Below are positions 1-8,231 of a stretch of 64,000 nucleotides of DNA, piece after piece. The notes beneath the pieces are model-generated. The model ran no database searches, was not told the DNA's origin, and saw nothing but the letters and a program-made list of their open reading frames with translations. How positions within the stretch are numbered: position 1 is the stretch's first letter; every line of letters begins with the position of its first letter. Source of the DNA: Streptomyces scabiei 87.22 (GTDB lineage: Bacteria; Actinomycetota; Actinomycetes; Streptomycetales; Streptomycetaceae); the NCBI RefSeq assembly GCF_000091305.1, contig NC_013929.1, positions 9,052,001 through 9,116,000 on the forward strand, read 5' to 3'. The translations under genes and the position numbers were made by a program.

Positions 1-33
1 ATCATCGCGTTCAAGCTGTACCTGACGCACTGA
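1..33 (+). CDS. C-terminal tail of an upstream protein (partial)
   Basis: The first 33 bases read as an open frame ending IIAFKLYLTH and a TGA stop. The hydrophobic-then-basic tail is compatible with the end of a membrane protein. Only ten residues are visible, so the family cannot be named. The stop codon lies inside a tandem octamer repeat. Confidence 0.35.
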   Translation: MIAFKLYLTH

Positions 34-58
34 CGCACTGACGCACTGACGCACTGAC
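23..58. repeat. Tandem octamer repeat, 4.5 copies
   Basis: The unit TGACGCAC is repeated four times without change and followed by a half unit TGAC. It covers the end and stop codon of the upstream reading frame. Each unit carries a TGA, so gain or loss of units would not shift where the upstream protein ends. Confidence 0.85.
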
Positions 59-88
59 CCCCGGACTCCCGCCCCGCCGACGCCGACT

Positions 89-107
89 CTCACCTTCCAG
101 GGGTGAG
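89..107. promoter_or_regulatory. 19-bp dyad, copy A (CTCACC-N7-GGTGAG)
   Basis: The sequence CTCACCTTCCAGGGGTGAG is an inverted repeat 74 bp before the ATG of the 67-residue gene. Near-identical 19-bp dyads occur at 1884-1902 and 2851-2869, each in a promoter region, so it is probably an operator of a shared regulator. I cannot name the regulator. Confidence 0.55.
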
Positions 108-181
108 GCCCGGCCCGGCCCCCGGGCCGCACGATCGCAGAGAAGGGGCGCAGTCCGCCCGCCACCGGCCGTGGGGAATCC

Positions 182-385
182 ATGCGCATGCGCTACGAGA
201 TCCGCGTCGACGGACATCTGTCGAAGGCGCTGACCGGCGCCTTCCCCGAGCTGGACCATGTGCGGATGTCCGGCCACACGGTCCTGTTCGGGCACGTCGT
301 CGACGAGGCGCATCTGTACGGTCTGCTGGCCCGCTGCCAGTCCCTCGGCCTACGGGTCCTGGAGATGCGCCAGCTGCCGGAGTGA
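182..385 (+). CDS. Small conserved hypothetical protein, 67 aa
   Basis: This short protein has no signal peptide or membrane segment. Its pattern (MRYEIRVDGHLS, a central HTVLFGHVVDEAHL, and a final ending LRVLEMRQLP) suggests a small alpha/beta fold resembling ferredoxin-like domains. The region HVVDEAHLYGLLARCQSLGL predicts one long amphipathic helix. Two in-frame ATGs (182 and 188) are possible; the GGGGAA sequence just upstream suits the first. It is convergent with the DUF2252 gene, 16 bp away, and carries the shared 19-bp dyad upstream. I do not recognise a function. Confidence 0.7.
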   Translation: MRMRYEIRVDGHLSKALTGAFPELDHVRMSGHTVLFGHVVDEAHLYGLLARCQSLGLRVLEMRQLPE

Positions 386-401
386 GCCGGAGCGGGCCCC
401 G

Positions 402-1817
402 TCAGAGGATCTCCGCGCGGACCCGGCCCGTGTGCGCGGCCACCCGCAGCGCGTCGAAGTCCCGCTCGTTGCGGTCGGCGTACGCCTGCGCGAACTCGGC
501 GAGCGCCCGGTCGAAGCGGTCGCTGCCGCCCAGGTAGGCGGCGATCGCGACGGGGTCACCGGAGCGGGCGTGCGCCCGGGCCAGGCTGGCCCCGCACACC
601 TGGGCGAAGAGCCGCAGCATGCCGGGGTCCCAGGTCTCCGGCCGGGCGATGCCCTTCCAGTCGCGCAACTGCCGTACGTAGAAGTCCCGTTCGCGTCCGT
701 CGAGGCCGACCACATGGGTCCAGCCCAGGAAGATGTCACTGGTCGTCTGGATCAGCCGCTGCCCCGACACCACACGGCGGCCCTGGTTGTCCCAGCGGTC
801 GCCGCCGAGCTGGGCGGAGAGGACGGACTGCTGCGCCTCCTTGGCCTGGAGCAGCAGTGGATCGGTGTCGTCCCGGCCGAGCAGGAGGACGATCCAGCAG
901 CGCGTCCCGACGCTGCCGACGCCCACCACCTTGCGGGCCATGTCGACGACGCGGTAGTGCCGCAGCAGATGCCGGCGTTCCGACGACAGGGTTCGTACGT
1001 ACTGGTCCAGGACGTTCTGGAGCTCCTTCTCCTGCCCGTTCCCGGAGGGGTCCGCCAGCAGGTCCCTCAGCGGGGTGATCAGCGGCGGGTCGGGGGTGAT
1101 GCGCCGTCCCTCGGCCGTGACCCGGGTGAGCTTCTCGAAGGCCTGGAGATGGGTGCGGGTGCGGGCCTTCGTGGCTGCCTCGGCGGTACGGCGTCTGCTG
1201 CGCCTGTCCATCGACGAGGCCATCAGCTCCCGCAGCCGGTCGGCGTCGTCCTGCGCGTACCAGATGTCCAGGGTGGGCATGCCGGCGAAGTCGCGCATCC
1301 GCCGCCGGTACGCCTCCACACAGGCGCGTACCGCGCGGTTCTGCTCCTTCTCCGGGAAACCGTTGGCCCGGGCGGCGATCACGAAGCTGGCCGCCAGCCG
1401 CTTCACGTCCCATTCGAAGGGCCCGGCCAGGGTCTCGTCGAAGTCGTTGATGTCGAAGACGAGATGGCGTTCGGGTGAGGCCAGCAGCCGGAAGTTGAGC
1501 AGATGGGCGTCGCCGCAGAGCTGCACCGTGAGGCCGGTGTTCGGCAGGGGCCCGAGGTCCGAGGCCATGATCGCCGCGGCGCCCCGGTAGAAGCGGAACG
1601 GGGATTCGAGCATGCGGCCGTAGCGGATCGGCACCAGCTCCTGGAGCCGGGTGGCCGACTGGCGCTCGATCACCTCGACGGGGTCGGTCCGGCCGGAGTC
1701 CACGTCTGCCTCGAACCAGCCGTGACACGAGCGCGAGGCCCGCTTGCGCGCGCTGCGGCCGTACGCGGCCCTGTCGGCCACGGTCAGCGACGCACTGAAT
1801 GCGCTGGATACGGTCAT
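402..1817 (-). CDS. DUF2252 family protein
   Basis: The 471-residue protein matches the DUF2252 family in length and motifs. The family is distantly related to the protein kinase-like/aminoglycoside phosphotransferase fold. A CGDAHLLNF motif near residues 101-109 resembles the catalytic loop of that fold, and DINDFDE at 122-128 resembles its metal-binding DFD. No signal peptide or membrane segment is visible, so it is probably cytoplasmic. A role as a small-molecule kinase is inference; no substrate is known to me. The ATG is preceded by AGGAGGTAG in good register. The dyad at 1884-1902 sits between this gene and the divergent HdeD-like gene and could serve both. Confidence 0.85.
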   Translation of the reverse strand: MTVSSAFSASLTVADRAAYGRSARKRASRSCHGWFEADVDSGRTDPVEVIERQSATRLQELVPIRYGRMLESPFRFYRGAAAIMASDLGPLPNTGLTVQLCGDAHLLNFRLLASPERHLVFDINDFDETLAGPFEWDVKRLAASFVIAARANGFPEKEQNRAVRACVEAYRRRMRDFAGMPTLDIWYAQDDADRLRELMASSMDRRSRRRTAEAATKARTRTHLQAFEKLTRVTAEGRRITPDPPLITPLRDLLADPSGNGQEKELQNVLDQYVRTLSSERRHLLRHYRVVDMARKVVGVGSVGTRCWIVLLLGRDDTDPLLLQAKEAQQSVLSAQLGGDRWDNQGRRVVSGQRLIQTTSDIFLGWTHVVGLDGRERDFYVRQLRDWKGIARPETWDPGMLRLFAQVCGASLARAHARSGDPVAIAAYLGGSDRFDRALAEFAQAYADRNERDFDALRVAAHTGRVRAEIL

Positions 1818-1883
1818 GACCCCTACCTCCTGAACCGCCGGCCGGGCGTGCTTCCCACCTCATCGTGCCTCCGATGTACCGGT

Positions 1884-1902
1884 TTCACCCGCCGAGGGTG
1901 AT
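1884..1902. promoter_or_regulatory. 19-bp dyad, copy B
   Basis: TTCACCCGCCGAGGGTGAT is an inverted repeat with 6-bp perfect inner arms (TCACCC and GGGTGA). It lies between the divergent starts of the DUF2252 gene (1817) and the HdeD-like gene (2018). It aligns without gaps to the dyads at 89-107 and 2851-2869. Confidence 0.5.
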
Positions 1903-2017
1903 CCGGGCGGGCACGCGCGCGGGAACGCTGGCCGCAGAGAGGTCACCGCACACATCACCGTCCACCGCCGCGTGCCGGCGGTGGGGGAGGCGGCCCGCTC
2001 GGCCGCGAGGAGGAGCC

Positions 2018-2728
2018 ATGACGCACTCTCCCGACCCGGTACCGCGTACCGGTACGGACCGCGGGCCCCGCGGGGCCGCCGACAGGCCCGGCGGGTCGGC
2101 GGCCCCGCCCCGTGCGACGGCGCCCGGCGCCCTCGGCGACCCGGCGGAGGCGCTGGGGCGGGTCGGCCGGTCCTGGACGTGGATCCTCGGCGCGGCCTTG
2201 GTCACCCTGGTGCCGGGCGTCATCATCCTGGTCTGGCCGGACGAGACCCTGCACGTCCTCGCGGTCCTCATCGGGCTGTATCTGCTGGTGATGGGCCTGT
2301 TCCGGTTCGTCGCCGTCTTCGCCCGGGAGGAGCCCGGGGAGCGGCTGGCCGGACTGCTCCTCGCCCTGCTGTGCGTCCTGGCCGGAGTGCTGTGCCTGCG
2401 CAACCCGCTGCAGACGATCGCCGCGCTCTCGCTGATCGTCGGGGTGGTCTGGCTGGTGAGCGGCATCCTCACGCTCCACACCGCCCTCGCCGCGAAGGAC
2501 CTGCCCCACCGCGGGTTCGTTCTCGGCGCCGCCGTGCTCGGCATCGTCGCGGGGATCGTGGTGCTTGCCCTGCCCACCGAGTCGGCCACGGCGCTGACCC
2601 GGCTGCTCGGCCTGTGGCTGGTCCTGCTCGGTCTGGCGGAGGCGGCGATCGCCTTCGCCTGGCGGGCCGCGCTCCACCGGGCGGGCCTCACGGGTACGCA
2701 CGGAGCGACCGCCGTGACCCCCGAGTGA
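2018..2728 (+). CDS. HdeD-like (DUF308) membrane protein
   Basis: The 236-residue protein has a polar N-terminal tail of about 55 residues and then six closely spaced hydrophobic segments, the DUF308/HdeD arrangement. HdeD in E. coli is linked to acid resistance, but the biochemical role of the family is unknown. An upstream in-frame ATG exists, but the ATG at 2018 has a strong GAGGAGGAG site seven bases before it, so I chose it. Neighbouring membrane proteins and shared upstream dyads suggest a common stress regulon; this is inference. Confidence 0.8.
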   Translation: MTHSPDPVPRTGTDRGPRGAADRPGGSAAPPRATAPGALGDPAEALGRVGRSWTWILGAALVTLVPGVIILVWPDETLHVLAVLIGLYLLVMGLFRFVAVFAREEPGERLAGLLLALLCVLAGVLCLRNPLQTIAALSLIVGVVWLVSGILTLHTALAAKDLPHRGFVLGAAVLGIVAGIVVLALPTESATALTRLLGLWLVLLGLAEAAIAFAWRAALHRAGLTGTHGATAVTPE

Positions 2729-2850
2729 CGGGGGCCGCGCCGTCCGGGAGCCGCCGGGTGCCGGCGGCTCCCGGACGCGTGTGCGGGTACGGCACCGAGG
2801 TGGCCGCCTGCCCTGGCCCCACCTTCGGCACCACCCCCGGCGGCACCGTT

Positions 2851-2869
2851 CTCACCCGCCCGGGGTGAG
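2851..2869. promoter_or_regulatory. 19-bp dyad, copy C
   Basis: CTCACCCGCCCGGGGTGAG is the most symmetric copy of the shared dyad, with 7-bp arms CTCACCC and GGGTGAG. It lies 113 bp before the start of the SHOCT-domain gene. Confidence 0.6.
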
Positions 2870-2981
2870 GCCGGCCGGTCGGTGGCGTGGGCACGCTGAG
2901 AGCGGCACCGGGTGGTGCCGTGGGCGTCACGCCTGGACGGCAGGAAGACTGCCGGGCGAACGCCCGGAACGGAGGAGAGAC

Positions 2982-3452
2982 ATGAGTGGTCAGACGTACC
3001 TCGCGTACGACTACCCGCTGCTGAGCGTCTTCTGGTCCATGCTCTGGCTGTTCCTGTGGATCATGTGGTTCGTGCTGCTCTTCCGTGTCGTCGTCGACAT
3101 CTTCCGCGACGACGACATGAGCGGCTGGGCCAAGGCGGGCTGGCTGGTCTTCACGATCCTGCTGCCGTTCCTGGGCGTCTTCGTCTACGTGATCGCCCGC
3201 GGCAAGAACATGGGCCGCCGCGAGGTGGCCCAGGCGCGTGCGCAGCAGGCGGCCTTCGACTCCTACATCCGGGAGACGGCCAAGGGCGGCGGCGCACCGT
3301 CCAGCAGTGTCGACGAACTCGCCAGGCTGTCCGAGATCCGTTCCCGCGGAGACATCTCGGACGACGAGTTCCGCCGCGCGAAGGAACTGGTCCTGAGCGG
3401 CCACGGCGCCTCGGCGGGAGCGGGCACCGGCCGGTCCTCCGCCATGCGCTGA
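2982..3452 (+). CDS. PLDc_N and SHOCT domain membrane protein
   Basis: The 156-residue protein starts with two membrane segments (about residues 14-36 and 50-70) with the WAKAGWLVFTILLPFLGVFVYVIARG pattern of the PLDc_N family. A C-terminal SHOCT motif follows (residues about 110-140: LARLSEIRSRGDISDDEFRRAKELVL). SHOCT is a short oligomerisation-type motif found at the ends of many bacterial proteins. The ATG has a GGAGGAGAG site upstream. The gene follows dyad copy C and precedes the DUF7144 gene by 45 bp, so the two are probably co-transcribed. Function is unknown. Confidence 0.82.
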   Translation: MSGQTYLAYDYPLLSVFWSMLWLFLWIMWFVLLFRVVVDIFRDDDMSGWAKAGWLVFTILLPFLGVFVYVIARGKNMGRREVAQARAQQAAFDSYIRETAKGGGAPSSSVDELARLSEIRSRGDISDDEFRRAKELVLSGHGASAGAGTGRSSAMR

Positions 3453-3497
3453 GGACGCACCGCACGCAAGCGCACCACACCGAACGGAGGAAGCGGT

Positions 3498-3932
3498 ATG
3501 ACCGCCACACACACGGGACACATGCACGCGAGCAAGCGGTCACGGCCCTTCGCGGAGGGACTGACGGTCTTCGCGGCCATCATGCTGATGATCGCGGGTG
3601 TCCTCGGCGTCTGCCGGGGCATCATGGCCATCGCCGAGGACGAGGTCTTCGTCTCGACCCGCAACTACGTGTTCCAGTTCGACCTCACCGGCTGGGGCTG
3701 GGTCCACCTCGCCCTCGGCGCCGTGGCCGTCCTCGTCAGTCTGGGCCTGTTCCAGGCGTCCCTGTGGGCCCGGATCGCCGGCGTCGCCATCGCCGGGCTC
3801 ATCATCATCGCCAACTTCCTGTCCCTGCCGTACTACCCCGTCTGGTCCATCGTGATGATCGCCTTCTCGGCGTTCATCATCTGGGCCCTGTGTGTGGTCA
3901 AGCGGGACGACCCGGCGGACTCGCTTCGCTGA
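3498..3932 (+). CDS. DUF7144 family four-helix membrane protein
   Basis: The 144-residue protein has a short histidine-containing N-terminus and then four hydrophobic segments (about 25-47, 68-88, 94-112 and 115-135). It has the FAxxLMxxxGvxxxxxGIxAI and GWGWVHLxLGxxAVLxS patterns of a membrane protein family abundant in Streptomyces. The start has AACGGAGGAAG upstream. Its 3' end overlaps the convergent gene below by 35 bp. No activity is known; membrane stress adaptation is a guess from the neighbours. Confidence 0.82.
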   Translation: MTATHTGHMHASKRSRPFAEGLTVFAAIMLMIAGVLGVCRGIMAIAEDEVFVSTRNYVFQFDLTGWGWVHLALGAVAVLVSLGLFQASLWARIAGVAIAGLIIIANFLSLPYYPVWSIVMIAFSAFIIWALCVVKRDDPADSLR

Positions 3933-4572
3933 GGGACGGGTCCTCGCGCAGACAGCGGCGCAGGTGGGGCAGCATGCCACGGTGCAACAGGGCCTGCTGC
4001 CACACCAGCCGCGCCTGCTCCGTCCGGGCGGGCCCCGCCGGATCGCCGGGCCCGCGCAGCGCCGTGCGGAACAGGGCGGCGAGCGCGAGCAGGGCACTCG
4101 TGGCCGCGAACAGCGCGAGCGTCCAGCCGGCGGCCAGCAGCGAGCCGGGCAGCGTGCCCCGCACGCCGAGCAGCCGCAGGAGCCCGCCGAGGACAAGGAC
4201 GACGGCGGCGGAGCAGGCGGCCAAGGAAGGGGTGAGCACCGCCAGCAGCGGCAGCAGCCCGGCGTCGGCGGTCCGCCGCGGCGTGCGCCCGGTCCAGCCG
4301 CCCGCCCCGGGCTCCTCCCCGTTCAAGGCGTCCGGGCCGTCCGTGCCGGACGCGAGCGCGGCGAGGTACGCACGGTATTCGCCGCTCGCCGCCGCCACGA
4401 TCGTGTCCGCGTCCGCCGACGCCCTGACCCGCAGACGCCGTTCGGCCACCCCGCCGGTGTCGGCACGCAGCGCGTCGCGGATGTCCGGGGTGTCCAGCGC
4501 CCGGCACAGCGCAGCCTCGAAGTCCGTCCGGTCCTCGGGGCGGAGACCGGTCGGGGGATACGGCCCCGTCAC
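3898..4572 (-). CDS. Hypothetical membrane protein downstream of terD
   Basis: The 224-residue protein has a soluble N-terminal half of about 100 residues, two hydrophobic segments near residues 105-160, and a basic C-terminal tail. I chose the GTG at 4572 because a GAGGAGGA site lies just before it and the terD stop is only 10 bp upstream, so the two genes form an operon. An upstream in-frame ATG would start inside terD. The 3' end overlaps the DUF7144 gene on the other strand. I do not recognise the family. Confidence 0.7.
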   Translation of the reverse strand: MTGPYPPTGLRPEDRTDFEAALCRALDTPDIRDALRADTGGVAERRLRVRASADADTIVAAASGEYRAYLAALASGTDGPDALNGEEPGAGGWTGRTPRRTADAGLLPLLAVLTPSLAACSAAVVLVLGGLLRLLGVRGTLPGSLLAAGWTLALFAATSALLALAALFRTALRGPGDPAGPARTEQARLVWQQALLHRGMLPHLRRCLREDPSLSEASPPGRPA

Positions 4573-4582
4573 CCCGTCCTCC

Positions 4583-5158
4583 TCAGACGTTGACGCCGAA
4601 GTCGGCGGCGATCCCGGCCAGCCCGGAGGCGTAACCCTGCCCGACGGCACGGAACTTCCACTCGGCGCCGTTGCGGTACAGCTCGCCGAAGACCATCGCC
4701 GTCTCGGTGGAGGCGTCCTCGGACAGGTCGTAGCGGGCGATCTCGGCGCCGCCCGCCTGGTTGACCACGCGGATGAAGGCGTTGCGGACCTGGCCGAAGC
4801 TCTGGCCCCGGTTCTCGGCGTCGTGGATCGAGACGGGGAAGACGATCCGGTCGACCTCGGCCGGTACGGTCGCCAGGTTCACCTTGACCGACTCGTCGTC
4901 GCCCTCGCCCTCGCCGGTGAGGTTGTCTCCGGTGTGCTCGACCGAACCGTCCGGGCTGGTGAGGTTGTTGTAGAAGACGAAGTGCCGGTCGGAGAGCACC
5001 TTTCCGGCGGCGTCGAGCAGCAGCGCCGACGCGTCGAGGTCGTAGTCGGTGCCGGTGGTCGTGCGCACGTCCCAGCCCAGGCCGACCAGGACGGCGGTGA
5101 GGCCCGGTGCCGCCTTGCTGAGCGAGACGTTGCCGCCCTTGGACAGGGAAACTCCCAC
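4583..5158 (-). CDS. terD: TerD family stress protein
   Basis: The 191-residue protein is a full-length TerD/CABP protein. It begins with the typical MGVSLSKGGNVSLSK repeat and contains the GWDVRTTTGTDYDLDASALLL and GDNLTGEGEGDDESVKVNL segments with the acidic calcium-binding residues of the family. TerD proteins act in tellurite resistance and general stress, probably at the membrane with calcium. A strong AAGAAGGAG site precedes the ATG. The gene faces away from blaI, and a CTACA-N4-TGTAG dyad lies 93 bp upstream, so BlaI repression is likely. Confidence 0.93.
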   Translation of the reverse strand: MGVSLSKGGNVSLSKAAPGLTAVLVGLGWDVRTTTGTDYDLDASALLLDAAGKVLSDRHFVFYNNLTSPDGSVEHTGDNLTGEGEGDDESVKVNLATVPAEVDRIVFPVSIHDAENRGQSFGQVRNAFIRVVNQAGGAEIARYDLSEDASTETAMVFGELYRNGAEWKFRAVGQGYASGLAGIAADFGVNV

Positions 5159-5250
5159 GGTGGACTCCTTCTTGAGATGGTGCGGGCCGGCAGGGTCCCG
5201 TGGAACCTGCCGCCTGCGTGTCGTACCGGCGTTCTGCCGGGATCTGAAAT

Positions 5251-5264
5251 CTACAGCACTGTAG
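5251..5264. promoter_or_regulatory. BlaI-type operator 1 (terD side)
   Basis: CTACAGCACTGTAG is a dyad with perfect 5-bp arms and a 4-bp centre. TACA/TGTA half-sites are the mark of BlaI/MecI operators. It is 93 bp before terD and 47 bp from operator 2. Confidence 0.7.
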
Positions 5265-5297
5265 AAGAAGAGTGGACGTGTTTCCGCAATCCCCCTT

Positions 5298-5311
5298 CTA
5301 CAATTCTGTAG
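5298..5311. promoter_or_regulatory. BlaI-type operator 2 (blaI autoregulation)
   Basis: CTACAATTCTGTAG has the same 5-4-5 architecture as operators at 5251, 6733 and 9300. It lies 45 bp before the blaI GTG and is well placed to block the blaI promoter. Confidence 0.72.
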
Positions 5312-5355
5312 AGAGCGTGACGCGGATCGATCGGCCGGCGGCGAGGAGACAGGGC

Positions 5356-5742
5356 GTGACGGACGAGCAGCGTCCCCGGCGGCGGGGGCAGGGCGAGCTG
5401 GAGGCGCTCGTCCTGTCGGCGCTGCGCGAGGCGCGGGCCCCCGAGAGCGCGGGGTGGGTGCAGGAACGCCTCGGCGGGGACCTCGCCTACACCACGGTGA
5501 TCACGATCCTGACCCGGCTGCTGGCCAAGGGTGCGGTGACCCGGGAGCGCTCCGGCCGCTCGTTCGTGTGGACCCCGGCCTCCGACCAGGCGGGCCTGGC
5601 CGCGCACCGGATGCGCAGGGTCCTCGACGGCGAGAGCGACCGCGAGGCCGTGCTGGCCAGCTTCGTCACCTCGCTGCAGCCGGACGACGAACGCCTGCTG
5701 CGCGAGCTGCTCGGGCGGACGAGGGCCGAAGGGGACGACTGA
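5356..5742 (+). CDS. blaI: BlaI/MecI/CopY family transcriptional repressor
   Basis: The 128-residue protein has the winged-helix pattern of the family: GELEALVLSALREA, a recognition helix in LAYTTVITILTRLLAKGAVTRERSGRSFVWTP, and a C-terminal dimerisation region. The family represses genes until a partner membrane metallopeptidase leads to its cleavage. An upstream ATG exists, but the GTG at 5356 has GAGGAG in register and gives the usual length. The M56 peptidase gene follows after 6 bp, forming the expected BlaI-BlaR-like pair. No beta-lactamase gene is present nearby. Four matching dyads in 4 kb suggest a local regulon. Confidence 0.92.
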   Translation: MTDEQRPRRRGQGELEALVLSALREARAPESAGWVQERLGGDLAYTTVITILTRLLAKGAVTRERSGRSFVWTPASDQAGLAAHRMRRVLDGESDREAVLASFVTSLQPDDERLLRELLGRTRAEGDD

Positions 5743-5748
5743 GGCAGC

Positions 5749-6681
5749 ATGGGGTTGTTCGTCTTTCTCCCGCTGGTCCTGCCGCTCACCGCGTGGCCGA
5801 TCGCGCGGCTGGCCGAGCAGCGGCTGCATCCCCGCACCGCCACCCGGCTGCTGACCGGCGTGGCCGTGGTGACGGCGGTGTGCAGCACGGTCTGCCTCGC
5901 CCTGCTGATGGTGGTCGGCACGGCCCAGCTCCCCGGCAATCCACTGCCGGACGGCTGGTCCGACCCCGAGGTGCGCGCGGCCGTTCCGTACGACGAGGTC
6001 GCCGGGCGGCTGGCCATCCCGGCGCTCCTCGCGGTCGTGGTGGCCTGCGGCCGCACGCTGTGGCGGCACGGGCGGGTGCGCCGTCGCGCCCACCGGGCCC
6101 TGGCCGGGCTGCCCGGCACCGAGGTGGCCGTCCTGCCCGACGAGGTGCCCTACGCGTACGCGCTGCCCGGGGGCCGGCGCGACCGGGTGGTGGTCACCAC
6201 GGCCCTCCTGGCGTCCCTGGAACCGGCCGAGCGCCGGGCGCTGTTCGCCCACGAGCGGGCCCATCTCGCCGCCCGGCACCACCGGTTGCTGCTGGCCGTC
6301 CGGCTGGCCGCGCGCGCCAACCCGTTCCTCCGGCCCCTGCGCACAGCTGTGTCCTACACGGCCGAACGGTGGGCGGACGAGGACGCGGCGCGTGCCGTCG
6401 GAAGCCGCCGGGTCGTGGCGCGTGCGATCGGCAAGGCCGCGCTCCTGTCGGCCGGTTCGCCGGTGGCGACGCTCGCCGGCTTCGCCGCGTCGGGGCCGGT
6501 GCCGCGCCGGGTGGCCGCGCTGCTGGGCCCCGCGCCCGCGGCGCGCAGCTGGCCGCCGGTGTTCACCTCGGTGGGGCTGGCCGCGTGGGGAGCGGCCGTC
6601 GGGGCCGCGCTCTCGGCGATGTCCTCGGCGAACTCTGCCGTGACGATGGCCCTGATTCTGTACGCTGCGACGCCTCTGTGA
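5749..6681 (+). CDS. M56 family membrane metallopeptidase (BlaR1-like partner)
   Basis: The 310-residue protein has several membrane segments (about 2-20, 34-58, 88-100) and a zinc motif HERAH at residues 168-172, in the FAHERAHL context of M56/M48 peptidases. A downstream ERWADEDAAR supplies the third, glutamate ligand. C-terminal hydrophobic segments follow. Unlike staphylococcal BlaR1 it has no penicillin-binding sensor domain, so what it senses is unknown. It sits 6 bp after blaI and probably controls BlaI stability. Confidence 0.88.
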   Translation: MGLFVFLPLVLPLTAWPIARLAEQRLHPRTATRLLTGVAVVTAVCSTVCLALLMVVGTAQLPGNPLPDGWSDPEVRAAVPYDEVAGRLAIPALLAVVVACGRTLWRHGRVRRRAHRALAGLPGTEVAVLPDEVPYAYALPGGRRDRVVVTTALLASLEPAERRALFAHERAHLAARHHRLLLAVRLAARANPFLRPLRTAVSYTAERWADEDAARAVGSRRVVARAIGKAALLSAGSPVATLAGFAASGPVPRRVAALLGPAPAARSWPPVFTSVGLAAWGAAVGAALSAMSSANSAVTMALILYAATPL

Positions 6682-6732
6682 CCTTCGGGGCCACGGGGCC
6701 TGGTGAGACATGTGGGGCACCGGTCCGTATAT

Positions 6733-6746
6733 CTACATGCATGTAG
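6733..6746. promoter_or_regulatory. BlaI-type operator 3 (LCP gene)
   Basis: CTACATGCATGTAG is a perfect 14-bp palindrome with the same arms as operators 1, 2 and 4. It lies 97 bp before the GTG of the LytR-CpsA-Psr gene and 52 bp after the M56 gene stop. Confidence 0.7.
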
Positions 6747-6829
6747 AGTCCTGCGGGTTCGGTGATCACACGTCCCGGACGTCCAGGGGGAGTCGACCGG
6801 CCGGGTGCGGCCGAGGCGGGGGAAGGCCG

Positions 6830-8215
6830 GTGAGCGGTACGGGAAGGCGGCGCGCGGGTGCCGGAGGCGGGGGGACGCGCCTGACGCGGCGGGGACGCGT
6901 GGTGAGCTGGCTCGCGGGCACCACCGCGGTGCTCGTCCTCGGCGCCGGAGGCGTCAGCGCCTGGGTCTACAACGACCTGGACAACAACATCAAGGGCGCC
7001 GACATCGACGGCAAGCTCGGCGGGGACCGGCCGGCCAACCTCAGTCCGGGCTCGAAGAACATCATGGTCGTCGGCTCGGACAGCCGCGACGGAGCCAACG
7101 CGAAGTACGGCAGGGACCTGACCACCATGCAGTCGGACACGCTGATGGTGCTGCACCTCCCCGCGAACCGCGAGTGGGCGACCGTGGTGTCGTTCCCACG
7201 GGACTCGTGGGTCGAGATATCGGCGTGCGAGAAGGGCGACGGCGGGACCTCCGGTCCGCATCTGGCGAAGATCAACGAGGCCTTCGCGATAGGCGGTTCG
7301 GGCGGTGAGGTGGCGGGTGCGGCCGCCTGCTCGATCAAGACGGTCGAGGACAACACGGGCCTGCGCATCGACAACTTCATGTCCATCGACTTCCAGGGCT
7401 TCAAGGGGATGGTCGACGCCCTGGACGGCATAGAGGTCTGCCCCGAGCAGGCCATCCACGACGAGGACGCCCACCTCGACATGGACGCCGGCTGCCAGAC
7501 CGTCCGCGGCGAGAAGGCGCTCGGCTATGTGCGCACCCGCTACGCGGTGGGCGACGGCTCCGACATCGGACGCATCGGCCGCCAGCAGGAGTTCATGGAG
7601 ACGCTGGCCGCCAAGGCCAAGTCCAAGCTGACCAGCCCCACGTCGCTCTACGACTTCCTGCAGTCCGCGACCAAGTCCCTGACCACGGACGAGGAACTCG
7701 ACGGCATCGACCCGATCTACGACCTCGCCTCCGAGCTGAAGGGCATCCCGAGCGACCGGTTGACCTTCCTGACCGTCCCCAACTACCCGCGCGAGGCGGA
7801 CGTTCCCGCCGACAAGGCCAATGTCGTCTGGCAGTACCCGTACGCCGCCGACCTGTTCACCTCCCTGGCCAACGACAAGGAGGTCGACAAGAAGGGGTTC
7901 CAGGCCCAGGCCAAGAAGGGCCTGATCTACGCCTCCACCGTGCGCGTACGGGTCCTCAACGGCACCGGGGTCGCGGGGCGGGCGGCCGCCGTGGCCGAGA
8001 AGCTGCGCGAGGCCGGCTTCACGGTCGTCGGCACGGGCAACGCGCCCGAGACCACCGACACCACCACGGTCGCCCACCCGGACGGCCTCACCCGGCAGGC
8101 CAAGGTCCTCGCCTCACGGCTGCCCGACGCCAAGGCCACCCGGTCCGCGGACGCCGCCGCAGGAGAGGTGACCCTGATCGTCGGATCGGACCTCGATCCG
8201 GAGAAGATGTGGTGA
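6830..8215 (+). CDS. LytR-CpsA-Psr (LCP) family cell wall protein
   Basis: The 461-residue protein has a basic cytoplasmic N-terminus, one membrane segment (about residues 24-46), an LCP domain (about 85-270, with GSDSRDG, VSFPRDSWVEI and YVRTRYAVGDGSDIGRIGRQQEF), and a C-terminal LytR_C domain (about 365-460, starting VRVRVLNGTG). LCP enzymes attach polymers such as teichoic acids to peptidoglycan outside the membrane. The visible Arg and Asp residues are those that bind the lipid pyrophosphate. The GTG at 6830 was chosen for its GGGGGAAGG site. The BlaI-type dyad upstream suggests induction by wall stress. Confidence 0.92.
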   Translation: MSGTGRRRAGAGGGGTRLTRRGRVVSWLAGTTAVLVLGAGGVSAWVYNDLDNNIKGADIDGKLGGDRPANLSPGSKNIMVVGSDSRDGANAKYGRDLTTMQSDTLMVLHLPANREWATVVSFPRDSWVEISACEKGDGGTSGPHLAKINEAFAIGGSGGEVAGAAACSIKTVEDNTGLRIDNFMSIDFQGFKGMVDALDGIEVCPEQAIHDEDAHLDMDAGCQTVRGEKALGYVRTRYAVGDGSDIGRIGRQQEFMETLAAKAKSKLTSPTSLYDFLQSATKSLTTDEELDGIDPIYDLASELKGIPSDRLTFLTVPNYPREADVPADKANVVWQYPYAADLFTSLANDKEVDKKGFQAQAKKGLIYASTVRVRVLNGTGVAGRAAAVAEKLREAGFTVVGTGNAPETTDTTTVAHPDGLTRQAKVLASRLPDAKATRSADAAAGEVTLIVGSDLDPEKMW

Positions 8216-8231
8216 CCGGTCCGTAGACCTG

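Noticed and set aside
2912..5311. A 799-codon plus-strand frame across several genes
   Set aside because: It crosses the SHOCT, DUF7144 and terD genes in shadow frames and has no domain.
5356..6681. A classical beta-lactam resistance locus
   Set aside because: There is no beta-lactamase gene, and the M56 protein lacks the penicillin-binding sensor domain of BlaR1.
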